Assembly: GCA_030039615.1 (NCBI GenBank)
Contig: JASHVF010000130.1
Span: 1-13,633 of the forward strand
DNA length: 13,633 nt
Source: Gammaproteobacteria bacterium
GTDB taxonomy: Bacteria > Pseudomonadota > Gammaproteobacteria > Steroidobacterales > Steroidobacteraceae
Reading direction: 5' to 3'
The translations under genes were made by a program, and so were the position numbers. Below the pieces are notes generated by a model that was not told where the DNA came from, did not search any database, and was given only the letters and a program-made list of their open reading frames with translations. Shown in pieces: positions 1 through 6,930 of this stretch; position 1 is the stretch's first letter; the number at the start of each line of letters is the position of its first letter.

Positions 1-1308
1 TCCAATGAGCAGCCAGTCGAGGATGCCGATGCCTCCGGGAGCCAGAAATACACACTCCCCCACATTGATCGCCAGGCACGCTATGAACAGTGCGCGCCAG
101 CGCAGGTCCTGAGCCCGCCAGGCATAGCGGCACAGCCAGCCGATCAACAGCGCCAGACATGTGGCGCCGAGCACCCCGCCTTCCTCCAGGATCGCGGTCG
201 GCAGGAAGCCCTTCTCGACAGGCGCCGAGATCGGAATGCCCGCAAAACGCACGACGCCGGCGGGGAAGCGGCCGTCCGGATACACGCCGAAGCCGTTACC
301 GGCCAGCGGACTGTCCAGGAAGTGCTGCCACTCGGCAATGATCCCGCCGCCCCGGGACTCGTAGAACGCGCCGCCGAGCGTGTGCTGCGTTCCGAGGGAG
401 CCCTTGTACGCGAATCCCACCAGGAACTTCGAGACCGTTCCGGTCGCGAGCGCCGTAGCTCCGAGCGCCAGGGCGGCAAGCGTAGCGAGCAGCAGCGGTC
501 GTCCGAGCGCGGCGTGCTGGGTAAGGCGACGGCCAAGCATCCGGCCGAGCATCACAACGCCGACCGCGAAGGCGATGGCAAAGGCACCGGTGCGAGCCAG
601 CGTCAGCAGCACGAGCCCGGTCGTCCCGAGCGCCAGCCACAATTCCAGCGGTCCAGCCCGGCGTCGCATCAGCAGTACCCCGGTGACGCTCCAGGCGGCG
701 AACGGCGCAATGAAGATGCCGAGCGCCTGCGGCTGGTCAAGCAGTCCCTGCAGACCGCCGTCGCCTCCCAGGGCGATCGACGGCCGCACGAGCGTCAGTG
801 CGGACAGGGCGATGACCGTACTGCCCAGTGTGAGGAACCATGTCTGCAATCTCAGCAGCCGCTCGCCGCGGACGCGCTCGAAGGCCACGAGCACCGCCGT
901 TGCGGCCAGCGTGAAGGTGATCACCTTCATGATCGAGATCTCGAAGGCCTGGCTGCGCATGTAAGAGGTCGCTGCCGACACGGCGCCGAGCAGCCACACC
1001 GGCCAGACGAGGCGCAGATGGTGCGGCCGCAGCAGCGGCAGGACACGCACGAACGCCGCGATCATCACCAGGCGCAGCAACGCGGCGGCGAGCGGCGTCA
1101 GCGTTATGATGGCGGGGTTGGCGTAGGCAATCAGCGTCGCCACGGTCAACGCCTGTAACGCGTACGCCGGCCCGATGAGCGCCGCCAGTGCGCACGCGCC
1201 CAGCACTACCACCGATGCGCCCGGCGCGGCGGCGAGCACCACCACACCGACCACCATCAAAGCGGCGAGCGGCCAGGAGATCATGCGCAGCTGCTGCGGT
1301 GCGCGCAT
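1..1308 (-). CDS. O-antigen ligase/polymerase-like membrane protein (partial, C-terminus off the left edge)
   Basis: An open minus-strand frame runs 436 codons from ATG 1308 to the window edge with no stop. The protein is very hydrophobic, with about ten membrane segments (for example residues 11-28, 31-50, 123-142, 222-237, 241-256, 271-288, 376-391). The pattern fits the O-antigen ligase/Wzy_C superfamily: a membrane segment starting TLARTGAF (236-243), then a long periplasmic loop after about residue 289 containing SRGGGIIAEWQHFLDSPLAG (318-337) and EEGGVLGA (375-382). Members join lipid-linked glycans to an acceptor or to each other in the inner membrane. The start is supported by GAAGG about 9 nt upstream and by lying one base after the stop of the upstream metallo-beta-lactamase gene, so coupled translation is likely. 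The histidine common just before the last conserved helix seems replaced (APVEKGF, 362-368). Ligase versus polymerase cannot be decided from sequence. Probably only a few residues are missing. Confidence 0.85.
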   Translation of the reverse strand, partial: MRAPQQLRMISWPLAALMVVGVVVLAAAPGASVVVLGACALAALIGPAYALQALTVATLIAYANPAIITLTPLAAALLRLVMIAAFVRVLPLLRPHHLRLVWPVWLLGAVSAATSYMRSQAFEISIMKVITFTLAATAVLVAFERVRGERLLRLQTWFLTLGSTVIALSALTLVRPSIALGGDGGLQGLLDQPQALGIFIAPFAAWSVTGVLLMRRRAGPLELWLALGTTGLVLLTLARTGAFAIAFAVGVVMLGRMLGRRLTQHAALGRPLLLATLAALALGATALATGTVSKFLVGFAYKGSLGTQHTLGGAFYESRGGGIIAEWQHFLDSPLAGNGFGVYPDGRFPAGVVRFAGIPISAPVEKGFLPTAILEEGGVLGATCLALLIGWLCRYAWRAQDLRWRALFIACLAINVGECVFLAPGGIGILDWLLIG

Positions 1309-1309
1309 C

Positions 1310-2734
1310 TCAGACCGCCTTCACGGGGTAGAGCACGGCGACACTGAGCGGCTTGCGAAACAACACGCTGCGCAGCACCAGGCGCGCGAGCTCAAGCGGC
1401 TCACGCCAGCGACGCAACCGGATGCCGAGCGAGCGCGGTGTGAAGTTGCGTCGCAGAGGGAACACGTCGAGCTCATACAGATCGAGGACCGTGAACCAGC
1501 GCTGCACGCCGCGGAGCGCGCCAGCGTCCGGCAGTAAGATCTTCAGTCGCTTGGAAGCGGTCCATACCGAGAACATGCGCTGCCGGACACAGTCCCCAAG
1601 CACGGCCGCGTGCGTCTCCAGTACGGCACAACCGGGTGGCACCTGCGCCACGCGTTCGATCCGCGCGCGCCGCGGATCAACCAGCCAGCAGTGGACTCCA
1701 TCGGCGTCGCGGGTGCGAAAGGCCACTTGTGGCAGCAGTCGACGGCGCATCCAACCCGGCAAGGCGTGCAGCAGCTGGGTGAAGTAAGCGCTGAATTCCA
1801 CGAACTCGGCCCGCATCTCATCTTCGGCCTGATAGCGGGCCTCGAGGCTGGCGCCATGCTTGAGGAGCAGCGAGTCGATGTAGGCGCGGCGCGCTGCGAA
1901 GTCGAACGGCCGCACTCGGAAACCGTCGCGGTCGCTCCAGCTGCTGCCCGGAGCCATGATCACGCACTCACTGTTGCGCCCGGCCCGCGCCGCGACCTGC
2001 CGATAATGCCTGCGGACATCCTCGGGCGTGGTGGCGGTGTCGTTGTAAACGCGTGACTCGCGGTGCAGAAAGCAATGGTTGCTCGCGAAGGGAATGGCGT
2101 AGCGAGCGCCGACATACAGCGCGCAGCGTGCGAACTGGTCGGCCGCGTCGCTGCGGGCGAGCGTCTCCGGCGGCAGAACCCGCTCGTAATCCTGAACGCA
2201 ATAGGGCACCGGCGCTGCGCTGGAATGGCTGCGCAGGATGAAGTCGATGCGCGGGTGATCACGCATGATCTGCCGCAGCGGTAGCCCGAAGAACTTGGCA
2301 TCGTTGCAATTGAACAGCGTCACGGCGCCGCCAGACAGCACCACGCCGCTATCGACCCCCAGGCCGAACTGGTAGGAACGGATGGAAAAGTCCGGGCCGA
2401 GCGGCAGCCGGCGTCCGTGCGGCAGCTCGGTGATATTGCGAAACCCGAGATAGCGCAAATCCTCGAGCATACGACGGGTCGGCACCTTGGGCACCAGCAC
2501 GCGGGTAGCGGGATCGAACAGCCGGCGCAGCGACGGTCCGTGAAAGTGATCCCAGTGCAGGTGCGTCAGGTAAATGAAGTCGGGACGCAGATCCGCAATC
2601 AGCTCCGGATCCGGCTCGGGGAAATTCCACCAGCTGCGCCAGTAACAAGAGCCGAGCAGCCACGGGTCGCACACGACGCGCGTGCCCTCGTGCTCGACCA
2701 GCAGACCCGCGTGACTCAGGATCGTGAATTTCAT
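1310..2734 (-). CDS. Metallo-beta-lactamase-fold protein, UlaG/CMAH-like, with a long C-terminal region
   Basis: The 474-residue protein starts with LSHAGLLVEHEGTRVVCDPW (6-25), the first strands of a metallo-beta-lactamase fold in UlaG-like and CMP-sialic-acid-hydroxylase-like proteins. The metal motif HLHWDHFHG (58-66) supplies H58, H60, D62 and H63. NCND (142-145) is a candidate for the bridging Asp, and H170 (RSHSSA) or H220 (SNHCFLH) could supply the last ligands. No signal peptide is visible, so it is probably cytoplasmic. Residues from about 280 to 474 form an extra region I do not recognise, ending in a hydrophobic stretch. The N-terminal Rieske Fe-S domain of true CMP-Neu5Ac hydroxylase is absent. 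ATG 2734 is preceded directly by an in-frame TGA, which fixes the upstream limit of the gene. It is first in a two-gene unit with the O-antigen ligase-like gene, so a role in processing a sugar nucleotide or glycan intermediate is plausible, but the substrate is unknown. Confidence 0.85.
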   Translation of the reverse strand: MKFTILSHAGLLVEHEGTRVVCDPWLLGSCYWRSWWNFPEPDPELIADLRPDFIYLTHLHWDHFHGPSLRRLFDPATRVLVPKVPTRRMLEDLRYLGFRNITELPHGRRLPLGPDFSIRSYQFGLGVDSGVVLSGGAVTLFNCNDAKFFGLPLRQIMRDHPRIDFILRSHSSAAPVPYCVQDYERVLPPETLARSDAADQFARCALYVGARYAIPFASNHCFLHRESRVYNDTATTPEDVRRHYRQVAARAGRNSECVIMAPGSSWSDRDGFRVRPFDFAARRAYIDSLLLKHGASLEARYQAEDEMRAEFVEFSAYFTQLLHALPGWMRRRLLPQVAFRTRDADGVHCWLVDPRRARIERVAQVPPGCAVLETHAAVLGDCVRQRMFSVWTASKRLKILLPDAGALRGVQRWFTVLDLYELDVFPLRRNFTPRSLGIRLRRWREPLELARLVLRSVLFRKPLSVAVLYPVKAV

Positions 2735-2872
2735 TCAACTAAGTAGCGCGGCGTTACTGCGAAGAGCGTTCCCGGAGTCTACTACCGACGCACGGCAGCA
2801 GAGTGCATCGGACGCTTACTGTCACGAGACCTCAATACGCCTTAAACAAAACTGTCATGCGCCGGGGCTCAT
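2735..2872. promoter_or_regulatory. Divergent intergenic region between units A and B
   Basis: These 138 bp separate two outward-facing genes and must hold promoters for both. The part next to the plus-strand gene is less GC-rich (cttaaacaaaactg, 2841-2854). On the minus strand ATGACA (2858-2853) resembles a -35 box, but no -10 box at good spacing convinces me. GGGGCT just before ATG 2873 is a modest ribosome binding site. A 9-base direct repeat is listed separately. Confidence 0.5.
2818..2859. repeat. Direct repeat ACTGTCAYG, two copies 33 bp apart
   Basis: ACTGTCACG (2818-2826) and ACTGTCATG (2851-2859) match at eight of nine bases and start 33 bp apart, about three helical turns, in the divergent region. 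They could be paired binding sites for a regulator, but chance is not excluded. Confidence 0.4.
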
Positions 2873-3808
2873 ATGACCGATGATGATAAATTCCGGCGGC
2901 GGTCTGTCCTGATCAGCATGAGCGCCTTACATTCACTCAACTTCATCGTGCGGCATCCTCTCAACCGCGGCGAGCCGTTACGCGCGCTGTGGAGAATCGC
3001 AGCCTGGCAGGTGGCCGCACGGCTGGGCGGTTGCCCGCTGGCCGTGCCGTTCGTCGACGGCACGCGCCTGCTGGTGGCGCGCGGCATGAGCGGCGCGACC
3101 GGCAACGTATATTGCGGGCTGCACGAGTTCGAGGACATGGCGTTCGTGCTGCATGCGCTACGTCCGGGCGAGCTCTTCGTTGACGTCGGGGCCAACGTCG
3201 GTGCTTACACGGTGCTCGCGGCCGGAGCGGTGGGAGCGCAGGTCGTCGCCTTCGAGCCCTCGCCACGGGCCCACGCGGCACTGCTCGACAATCTGCGCCT
3301 GAACAACCTGTGCGCCATGGTCGAGGCGCGCCTCGAGGGCGTCGGCGCTGAGCACGGCAGCCTGGCGTTTACCTCAGATTTCGATACCGGCAATCACGTC
3401 GTTGCAGAGGGTGAGGCCCGGGCGGCGAGCGTCCGCGTGCCGATGGTGACGCTGGACGAGGCGCTCGCGGGTCGGGAGCCGTGCGTCATCAAGATCGACG
3501 TGGAGGGTTACGAGACCGCGATCGTCGCCGGCGCCGGGCGTACGCTGCGTTCTGCCAGACTGCAGGGGGTGCTGCTCGAGCTCAACGGCAGCAGCTCGCG
3601 CTATGGGTTCGATGAAACCGCGCTGCACCAGCAAATGCTGGCGCTCGGCCTGGAGCCCGCGCGCTATGAACCGCTGACACGCGAGCTGGAATTGTGCCGT
3701 GGTGTCGCCGTGGGCAGGGGCAACGTCCTCTACGTACGCGATGCCGCGGCGCTGCGCCAGCGTCTGCGCGCCGCGCCGCGCCGCCCGGTACACGGCACCG
3801 AGATCTGA
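2873..3808 (+). CDS. FkbM family SAM-dependent methyltransferase (first copy)
   Basis: The 311-residue protein carries the full FkbM methyltransferase core. Motif I is VDVGANVGAYT (103-113), which binds S-adenosylmethionine. The acidic residue after strand 2 lies in AFEPS (126-130). KIDVEGYE (207-214) is the family signature, followed by the strand GVLLELNG (232-239). FkbM-type enzymes O-methylate sugars or other hydroxyls; in polysaccharide loci they usually methylate the glycan. Residues 1-95 are a longer N-terminal region than in the second copy. ATG 2873 has GGGGCT just upstream; ATG 2918 (MSALHSL) is a possible later start. It is first in unit B, 10 bases before the proposed flippase start. 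The C-terminus is Arg/Ala-rich (289-305). The acceptor is unknown. Confidence 0.9.
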   Translation: MTDDDKFRRRSVLISMSALHSLNFIVRHPLNRGEPLRALWRIAAWQVAARLGGCPLAVPFVDGTRLLVARGMSGATGNVYCGLHEFEDMAFVLHALRPGELFVDVGANVGAYTVLAAGAVGAQVVAFEPSPRAHAALLDNLRLNNLCAMVEARLEGVGAEHGSLAFTSDFDTGNHVVAEGEARAASVRVPMVTLDEALAGREPCVIKIDVEGYETAIVAGAGRTLRSARLQGVLLELNGSSSRYGFDETALHQQMLALGLEPARYEPLTRELELCRGVAVGRGNVLYVRDAAALRQRLRAAPRRPVHGTEI

Positions 3809-3818
3809 TCCGGCAGAC

Positions 3819-5147
3819 GTGCACGCCAGACTCATCAGTGCCGGCGTGCTGCAGCGCGCACGTGCCTCGCTCGGGGGAGCCGGGTTCGGTCGCCGTGCGG
3901 CCGCGGACTCCGTGTGGGCGGCTCTCGATGCGCTCGGCGGGCGCGGGCTCGCCGTGCTCGCCATGATGCTGGCGGCGCACCTGCTGGGGCCGGTGGAGTT
4001 CGGCAAGCTGGCGGCGGTGCTCGGCACGGCGACGCTGGTCTCGGGATTGCTCGCCGATTCGATGCGCTACACGGCCGCAACCCAGATCGCCGCTGCGGCA
4101 GGCTCGGACCGCGCGCGCTGCAGCGGCGCCGTGACGGTGGTTCTGTGGACGACCACGATCGCCGCGGCAATATGTGGCCTGGTGATGCTTATGGGCGCAC
4201 CGCGCCTCGCTCACTCGGTGTTCGCCGCGGCTGACGTCACCGCGGCACTCGAGGTGTCGGCGCTCTACCTGTTCCTCGAGGCGCTCGGCGGCGTAAGCCA
4301 GGGCATCCTCACGGGCTTCCGGCAGTTTCGCGCCCTCGCATTCGCCGGATTCGCCCGCGGCGCGCTGCTGCCGCCGCTCGTGCTGCTGATGGGTCGCGGC
4401 GGTCCGGTGAGCGTGCTGTGGGCGTTCGTCGCCGCAAGCGCGGCGGCGCTGCTTGCCAGGGGGATAACGATAGGCACGTCGCTACGCACGCGCGGGCTCA
4501 GCGCTCTGGCGCCGGTACAGCGCGCCGAGCTGGCGATGTTGTGGCGGGTGAGCGTGCCGGGGCTCATGGTGTCGCTGCTCACGGTACCGGTGAATTGGCT
4601 CGGCATGATGCTGCTGGTTCACTCGCCGGGCGGTTACGCCGAGATGGGCGTGCTCGGAGCCGCCAATCAGTGGTTTTCGGTGTTGTTGTTCATACCGGGA
4701 ATCCTCAGTGTCGTGACGCTGCCGCACTTTTCGCAGCACCATGCGCAGGGCGAGACCGCGACATTGCGTCGTGCCCTGCAGCTCGGAGTGCGTCTCAGCC
4801 TGCTGGCGGCGGTTCCGCCGGCGCTTCTGGTGGCGGCCGCAAGCCCCTGGCTGATGGAGTTCTACGGCTCGGGTTTCGTGCACGGATGGCCGGCGCTCGC
4901 CCTGGTGGCGATTACCGCAATCACCTCGGCGACGCTCAACATGGTGCTGAACCTGCTGGGTGTCAGCGGCCATATGTTTCACGTGCTGGCTACGCAGGTG
5001 CTATGGGCTGTCGCCTACCTGACGAGCGCCTGGCTGTTCCTGCGGCTCGGATGGGGTGCGGGGGCGATCGCTGCCGCGATGCTGGTTGGCAGTCTGTGCC
5101 GCCTCGCGGTGAGCGCGTACGCCGCGGAACGCGTCATGCGATGCTGA
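3819..5147 (+). CDS. Wzx-type polysaccharide flippase (MOP superfamily)
   Basis: From GTG 3819 the product is 442 residues, with about 12 hydrophobic segments (roughly 40-57, 62-80, 105-125, 143-160, 172-192, 196-213, 244-264, 277-300, 323-341, 357-380, 386-407, 412-432). The first segment is followed by LLGPVEFGKLAAVL (55-68), the typical start of Wzx/RfbX-like flippases, in which a Gly-Pro and a Phe-Gly follow helix 1. Such proteins move undecaprenyl-linked repeat units across the inner membrane. The frame is open back to 3699 inside the methyltransferase gene, but those 40 residues are Arg/Pro/Ala-rich and not membrane-like, so GTG 3819, 10 bases after the previous stop, is preferred. GTG 3846 is an alternative. 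No strong ribosome binding site is visible, so translation probably depends on coupling. The 3' end overlaps the next gene by 7 bases (ATGCTGA). Confidence 0.85.
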   Translation: MHARLISAGVLQRARASLGGAGFGRRAAADSVWAALDALGGRGLAVLAMMLAAHLLGPVEFGKLAAVLGTATLVSGLLADSMRYTAATQIAAAAGSDRARCSGAVTVVLWTTTIAAAICGLVMLMGAPRLAHSVFAAADVTAALEVSALYLFLEALGGVSQGILTGFRQFRALAFAGFARGALLPPLVLLMGRGGPVSVLWAFVAASAAALLARGITIGTSLRTRGLSALAPVQRAELAMLWRVSVPGLMVSLLTVPVNWLGMMLLVHSPGGYAEMGVLGAANQWFSVLLFIPGILSVVTLPHFSQHHAQGETATLRRALQLGVRLSLLAAVPPALLVAAASPWLMEFYGSGFVHGWPALALVAITAITSATLNMVLNLLGVSGHMFHVLATQVLWAVAYLTSAWLFLRLGWGAGAIAAAMLVGSLCRLAVSAYAAERVMRC

Positions 5148-5863
5148 AGGCCTTGGCGAAGCGCGTGGCCCTGGCCCTTGGCTACGAGGTACGGCGGTTT
5201 GCAGTGTCGACCTCGCAGGCGGCACGGCTGCGAGCCATGCTGGAGAGCCACCATGTCAACCTGGTTCTGGACGTGGGCGCGAACGTCGGACAGTTCGGCC
5301 GAGAGCTGCGCGAGTCGATTGGTTATCGGGGCCGCATTGTTTCGTTTGAGCCGATGCAGAGCGCTTACGCGGTACTCGGGCGCGCCGCCGCGGCCGACCC
5401 GCTCTGGGAGCTGGCACCGCGTGCCGCACTCGGCGCGCATTCCGGCACCGTGTCGCTGAACGTCGCCGGCAACTCGGCGAGCAGCTCGGTGCTCGGCATG
5501 CTGGAAGCACATTGTGCTGCCGCGCCCGAAAGCCGTGTGATCGGAACGGAGACGGTGCCGCTCGAGCCCCTCGATGCGCTCGCGCCTCGCTACTTTCGCG
5601 AGGACTCCGTCGGATATCTTAAGGTCGACACGCAAGGCTACGAGAGCGAAGTGCTGCGCGGTGCTGCAGCCACGCTCGCGCGTGTCGCAGGAGTGCAGCT
5701 CGAGTTGTCCCTCATACCGCTTTATCAGGGACAGGCGCTGATGCCCGAACTGATGGCACAGGTGCAGGCGCTCGGCTTCGAGCTATGGGGGCTCGCCCCC
5801 GCGTTCGTAGAGCCGGGCACCGGGCGCATGCTGCAGGTCGACGCCACGTTCTTCCGCGCCTGA
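5141..5863 (+). CDS. FkbM family SAM-dependent methyltransferase (second copy)
   Basis: The 240-residue protein has motif I LDVGANVGQFG (43-53), SFEP (68-71) and the FkbM signature KVDTQGYE (161-168), then LELSLIPLYQGQ (187-198), common in FkbM proteins of polysaccharide clusters. It is compact, with about 40 residues before the SAM motif, and differs clearly from the copy at 2873-3808, so a recent tandem duplication is unlikely and the two probably methylate different positions. ATG 5141 overlaps the flippase stop (ATGCTGA), with GGAA about 8 nt upstream. The frame is open back to 4418, but that stretch lies inside the flippase gene and looks non-coding in composition. The stop codon falls within the stem of a hairpin at 5854-5879. 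Last gene of unit B; the acceptor hydroxyl is unknown. Confidence 0.9.
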   Translation: MLKALAKRVALALGYEVRRFAVSTSQAARLRAMLESHHVNLVLDVGANVGQFGRELRESIGYRGRIVSFEPMQSAYAVLGRAAAADPLWELAPRAALGAHSGTVSLNVAGNSASSSVLGMLEAHCAAAPESRVIGTETVPLEPLDALAPRYFREDSVGYLKVDTQGYESEVLRGAAATLARVAGVQLELSLIPLYQGQALMPELMAQVQALGFELWGLAPAFVEPGTGRMLQVDATFFRA

Positions 5864-5879
5864 GTCCTGTCGGGCGCGG
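5854..5879. terminator. GC-rich hairpin at a convergent gene junction, possible terminator
   Basis: CCGCGCCTGA (5854-5863) pairs with TCGGGCGCGG (5870-5879) around a 6-base loop, giving a 10 bp stem with one T-G wobble. It covers the stop codon of the upstream methyltransferase and fills most of the 20 bp gap before the end of the minus-strand glycosyltransferase gene. No T-tract follows on either strand, so it is not a textbook intrinsic terminator, but position and stability suggest termination or 3'-end protection. In minus-strand RNA the wobble becomes a C/A mismatch. Confidence 0.55.
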
Positions 5880-5883
5880 TCAG

Positions 5884-6789
5884 TCACGGTACCCGTCGCT
5901 GCGCCGGCAGTCGCGCCCACAACCGCGACCAAATGTAGTCCGCTCGCCCACGCCATAAGTGCTCGGCGACCCGCTTGCCGCGGAAAACCTGGCGCAGCAG
6001 CCGGCCGCCGCGGCCGTACTTCCAGGTGGTGCCCCAGTGTTGGGCGATCAGACGGTGCTCGGCGGCGACCCGCTCGTTGGCGGCGCCCGTCTTTTGTCCA
6101 GGGTACACGCGAAAGCAGCCGAGAGGGCGTGGTGTTCGCAGAAAAGCCCGCGCCGGCGCACACGCACACATGCGTAGCATGAGGTCATAGTCCATGGTGT
6201 AGTGCAGCCGCAGATCGAAGTCGCCGAGCCGCTCGTGCAGCGTTCGCCGCCAGAACATCGCCTGGGCGTTGCAGAAGAAGCCCTCCGTGATGAGCTGGCC
6301 GCGTGAGTGCGACAGACTGAGGCAGCGGTCAAGCACACGCTCTTCGGCGTCGATCGTGAACCAGTCACCGTACACAACCTGCACGTGCGGGTGCCGAGCG
6401 AACAGCTGCGCGACGTGAGCAAATGCGCCGGGTAGATAGAGGTCGTCACTGTTCAGCCAGCCGAAGATATCGCCGCTCGCGCGGCGAAACCCCTTGTTCA
6501 GCGCATCGCTCTGACCGCGATCCGGCTCACTGGTCCAATAGGCGATCTCACTCCGGTACTCGTCCAGGATCGTGGTGGTATCGTCCGTGGATCCACCATC
6601 GATCACGATCAACTCGGTGCCGGGCATGCCCTGATTGAGCACCGAGAGGAGGCTGCGGCGAATGAACCGACCGTGGCGGAACGCGGGCATGACCACGGAA
6701 AATTGCAGCCCGCCCGCGCCCGCGCCCGCGCTCGCCAGCGCGCCATGACGGTGGCTCACGAATTCTGCGATGTCGTTTGAGTCAAACAT
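5884..6789 (-). CDS. Family 2 glycosyltransferase
   Basis: The 301-residue protein has a GT-A fold of family GT2. FSVVMPAFRHGRFIRRSLLS (30-49) is the first nucleotide-sugar-binding segment, followed by VIDGGSTDDT (62-71), then DRGQSDALNKGFRRASGD (90-107), and the DXD-like metal site LNSDD (112-116). FFCNAQAMFWRR (171-182) and MDYDLMLRM (199-207) match the acceptor and catalytic region of WcaA-like transferases. It would add one sugar to the lipid-linked glycan on the cytoplasmic side. The C-terminal 70 residues are basic and could contact the membrane. ATG 6789 lies at the divergent region; GAGG is rather far upstream (about 12 nt), so the start is moderately certain. Residues 19-27 are a short Gly-Ala run encoded by a hexamer repeat. 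It stands alone as unit C and converges on unit B. Sugar specificity cannot be read. Confidence 0.9.
   Translation of the reverse strand: MFDSNDIAEFVSHRHGALASAGAGAGGLQFSVVMPAFRHGRFIRRSLLSVLNQGMPGTELIVIDGGSTDDTTTILDEYRSEIAYWTSEPDRGQSDALNKGFRRASGDIFGWLNSDDLYLPGAFAHVAQLFARHPHVQVVYGDWFTIDAEERVLDRCLSLSHSRGQLITEGFFCNAQAMFWRRTLHERLGDFDLRLHYTMDYDLMLRMCACAPARAFLRTPRPLGCFRVYPGQKTGAANERVAAEHRLIAQHWGTTWKYGRGGRLLRQVFRGKRVAEHLWRGRADYIWSRLWARLPAQRRVP
6711..6734. repeat. Hexanucleotide repeat CGCCCG x3 plus CGCTCG
   Basis: Three perfect CGCCCG units (6711-6728) and one variant (6729-6734) lie in the 5' part of the minus-strand glycosyltransferase gene and encode alternating Gly and Ala. A unit of six keeps the reading frame whatever the copy number, so expansion would only lengthen the linker before the first strand. 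Confidence 0.7.
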
Positions 6790-6930
6790 CCCGCGGCCTA
6801 TCCTCGGAGGACCGTTAAGTCAGCACGAGCGCGTGACGATTGCATGACAATCGTCGCGATCCGGCCATGTCACAGAGAATAAACATTCCGGCAGGATTCT
6901 AGAGGCCTTCGCCACCCTTGCCGCAGTGCC
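6790..6930. promoter_or_regulatory. Divergent intergenic region between units C and D
   Basis: These 141 bp lie between the minus-strand glycosyltransferase and the plus-strand dioxygenase genes and should hold promoters for both. It contains a strong dyad (6835-6855), TGTCAT on the minus strand (6849-6844), TGTCAC on the plus strand (6868-6873), and a locally AT-richer stretch (agaataaacatt, 6875-6886). I could not place a convincing -35/-10 pair. An in-frame TAA at 6880-6882 limits the upstream extent of the dioxygenase gene. Confidence 0.5.
6835..6855. promoter_or_regulatory. Perfect inverted repeat, operator-like
   Basis: GACGATTG (6835-6842) and CAATCGTC (6848-6855) are perfect 8 bp inverted arms around CATGA. 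After one mismatch two more base pairs follow on each side (GC at 6833/6857, CG at 6832/6858). The arm-centre distance of 13 bp is a usual geometry for a dimeric regulator, and it sits midway between two divergent genes. A structured leader is the alternative. Confidence 0.5.

Noticed and set aside
322..1158. Plus-strand open frame of 278 codons opposite the O-antigen ligase-like gene, with other frames at 90-964 and minus-strand frames at 144-1195
   Set aside because: Products are rich in Arg, Gln, Glu, Gly and Ser with no fold pattern, and the minus frame from 1308 gives a coherent membrane protein with family motifs.
3699..3818. Extra 40 codons at the 5' end of the flippase frame
   Set aside because: They overlap the FkbM gene by 110 bases and encode an Arg/Pro-rich stretch unlike a flippase N-terminus.
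4418..5140. In-frame upstream extension of the second FkbM gene
   Set aside because: It lies inside the flippase gene, is Arg/Gly-rich and motif-free, and ATG 5141 overlapping the flippase stop is a classical start. High GC keeps the frame open.
6711..6734. Phase-variation tract in the minus-strand GT2 gene
   Set aside because: The repeat unit is six bases, so copy-number change cannot shift the frame, and there are only about four units.
6840..6868. Sigma-70 promoter using TTGCAT or ATGACA as -35 box
   Set aside because: At 16-18 bp spacing the candidate -10 boxes (such as ATGTCA) match TATAAT poorly.
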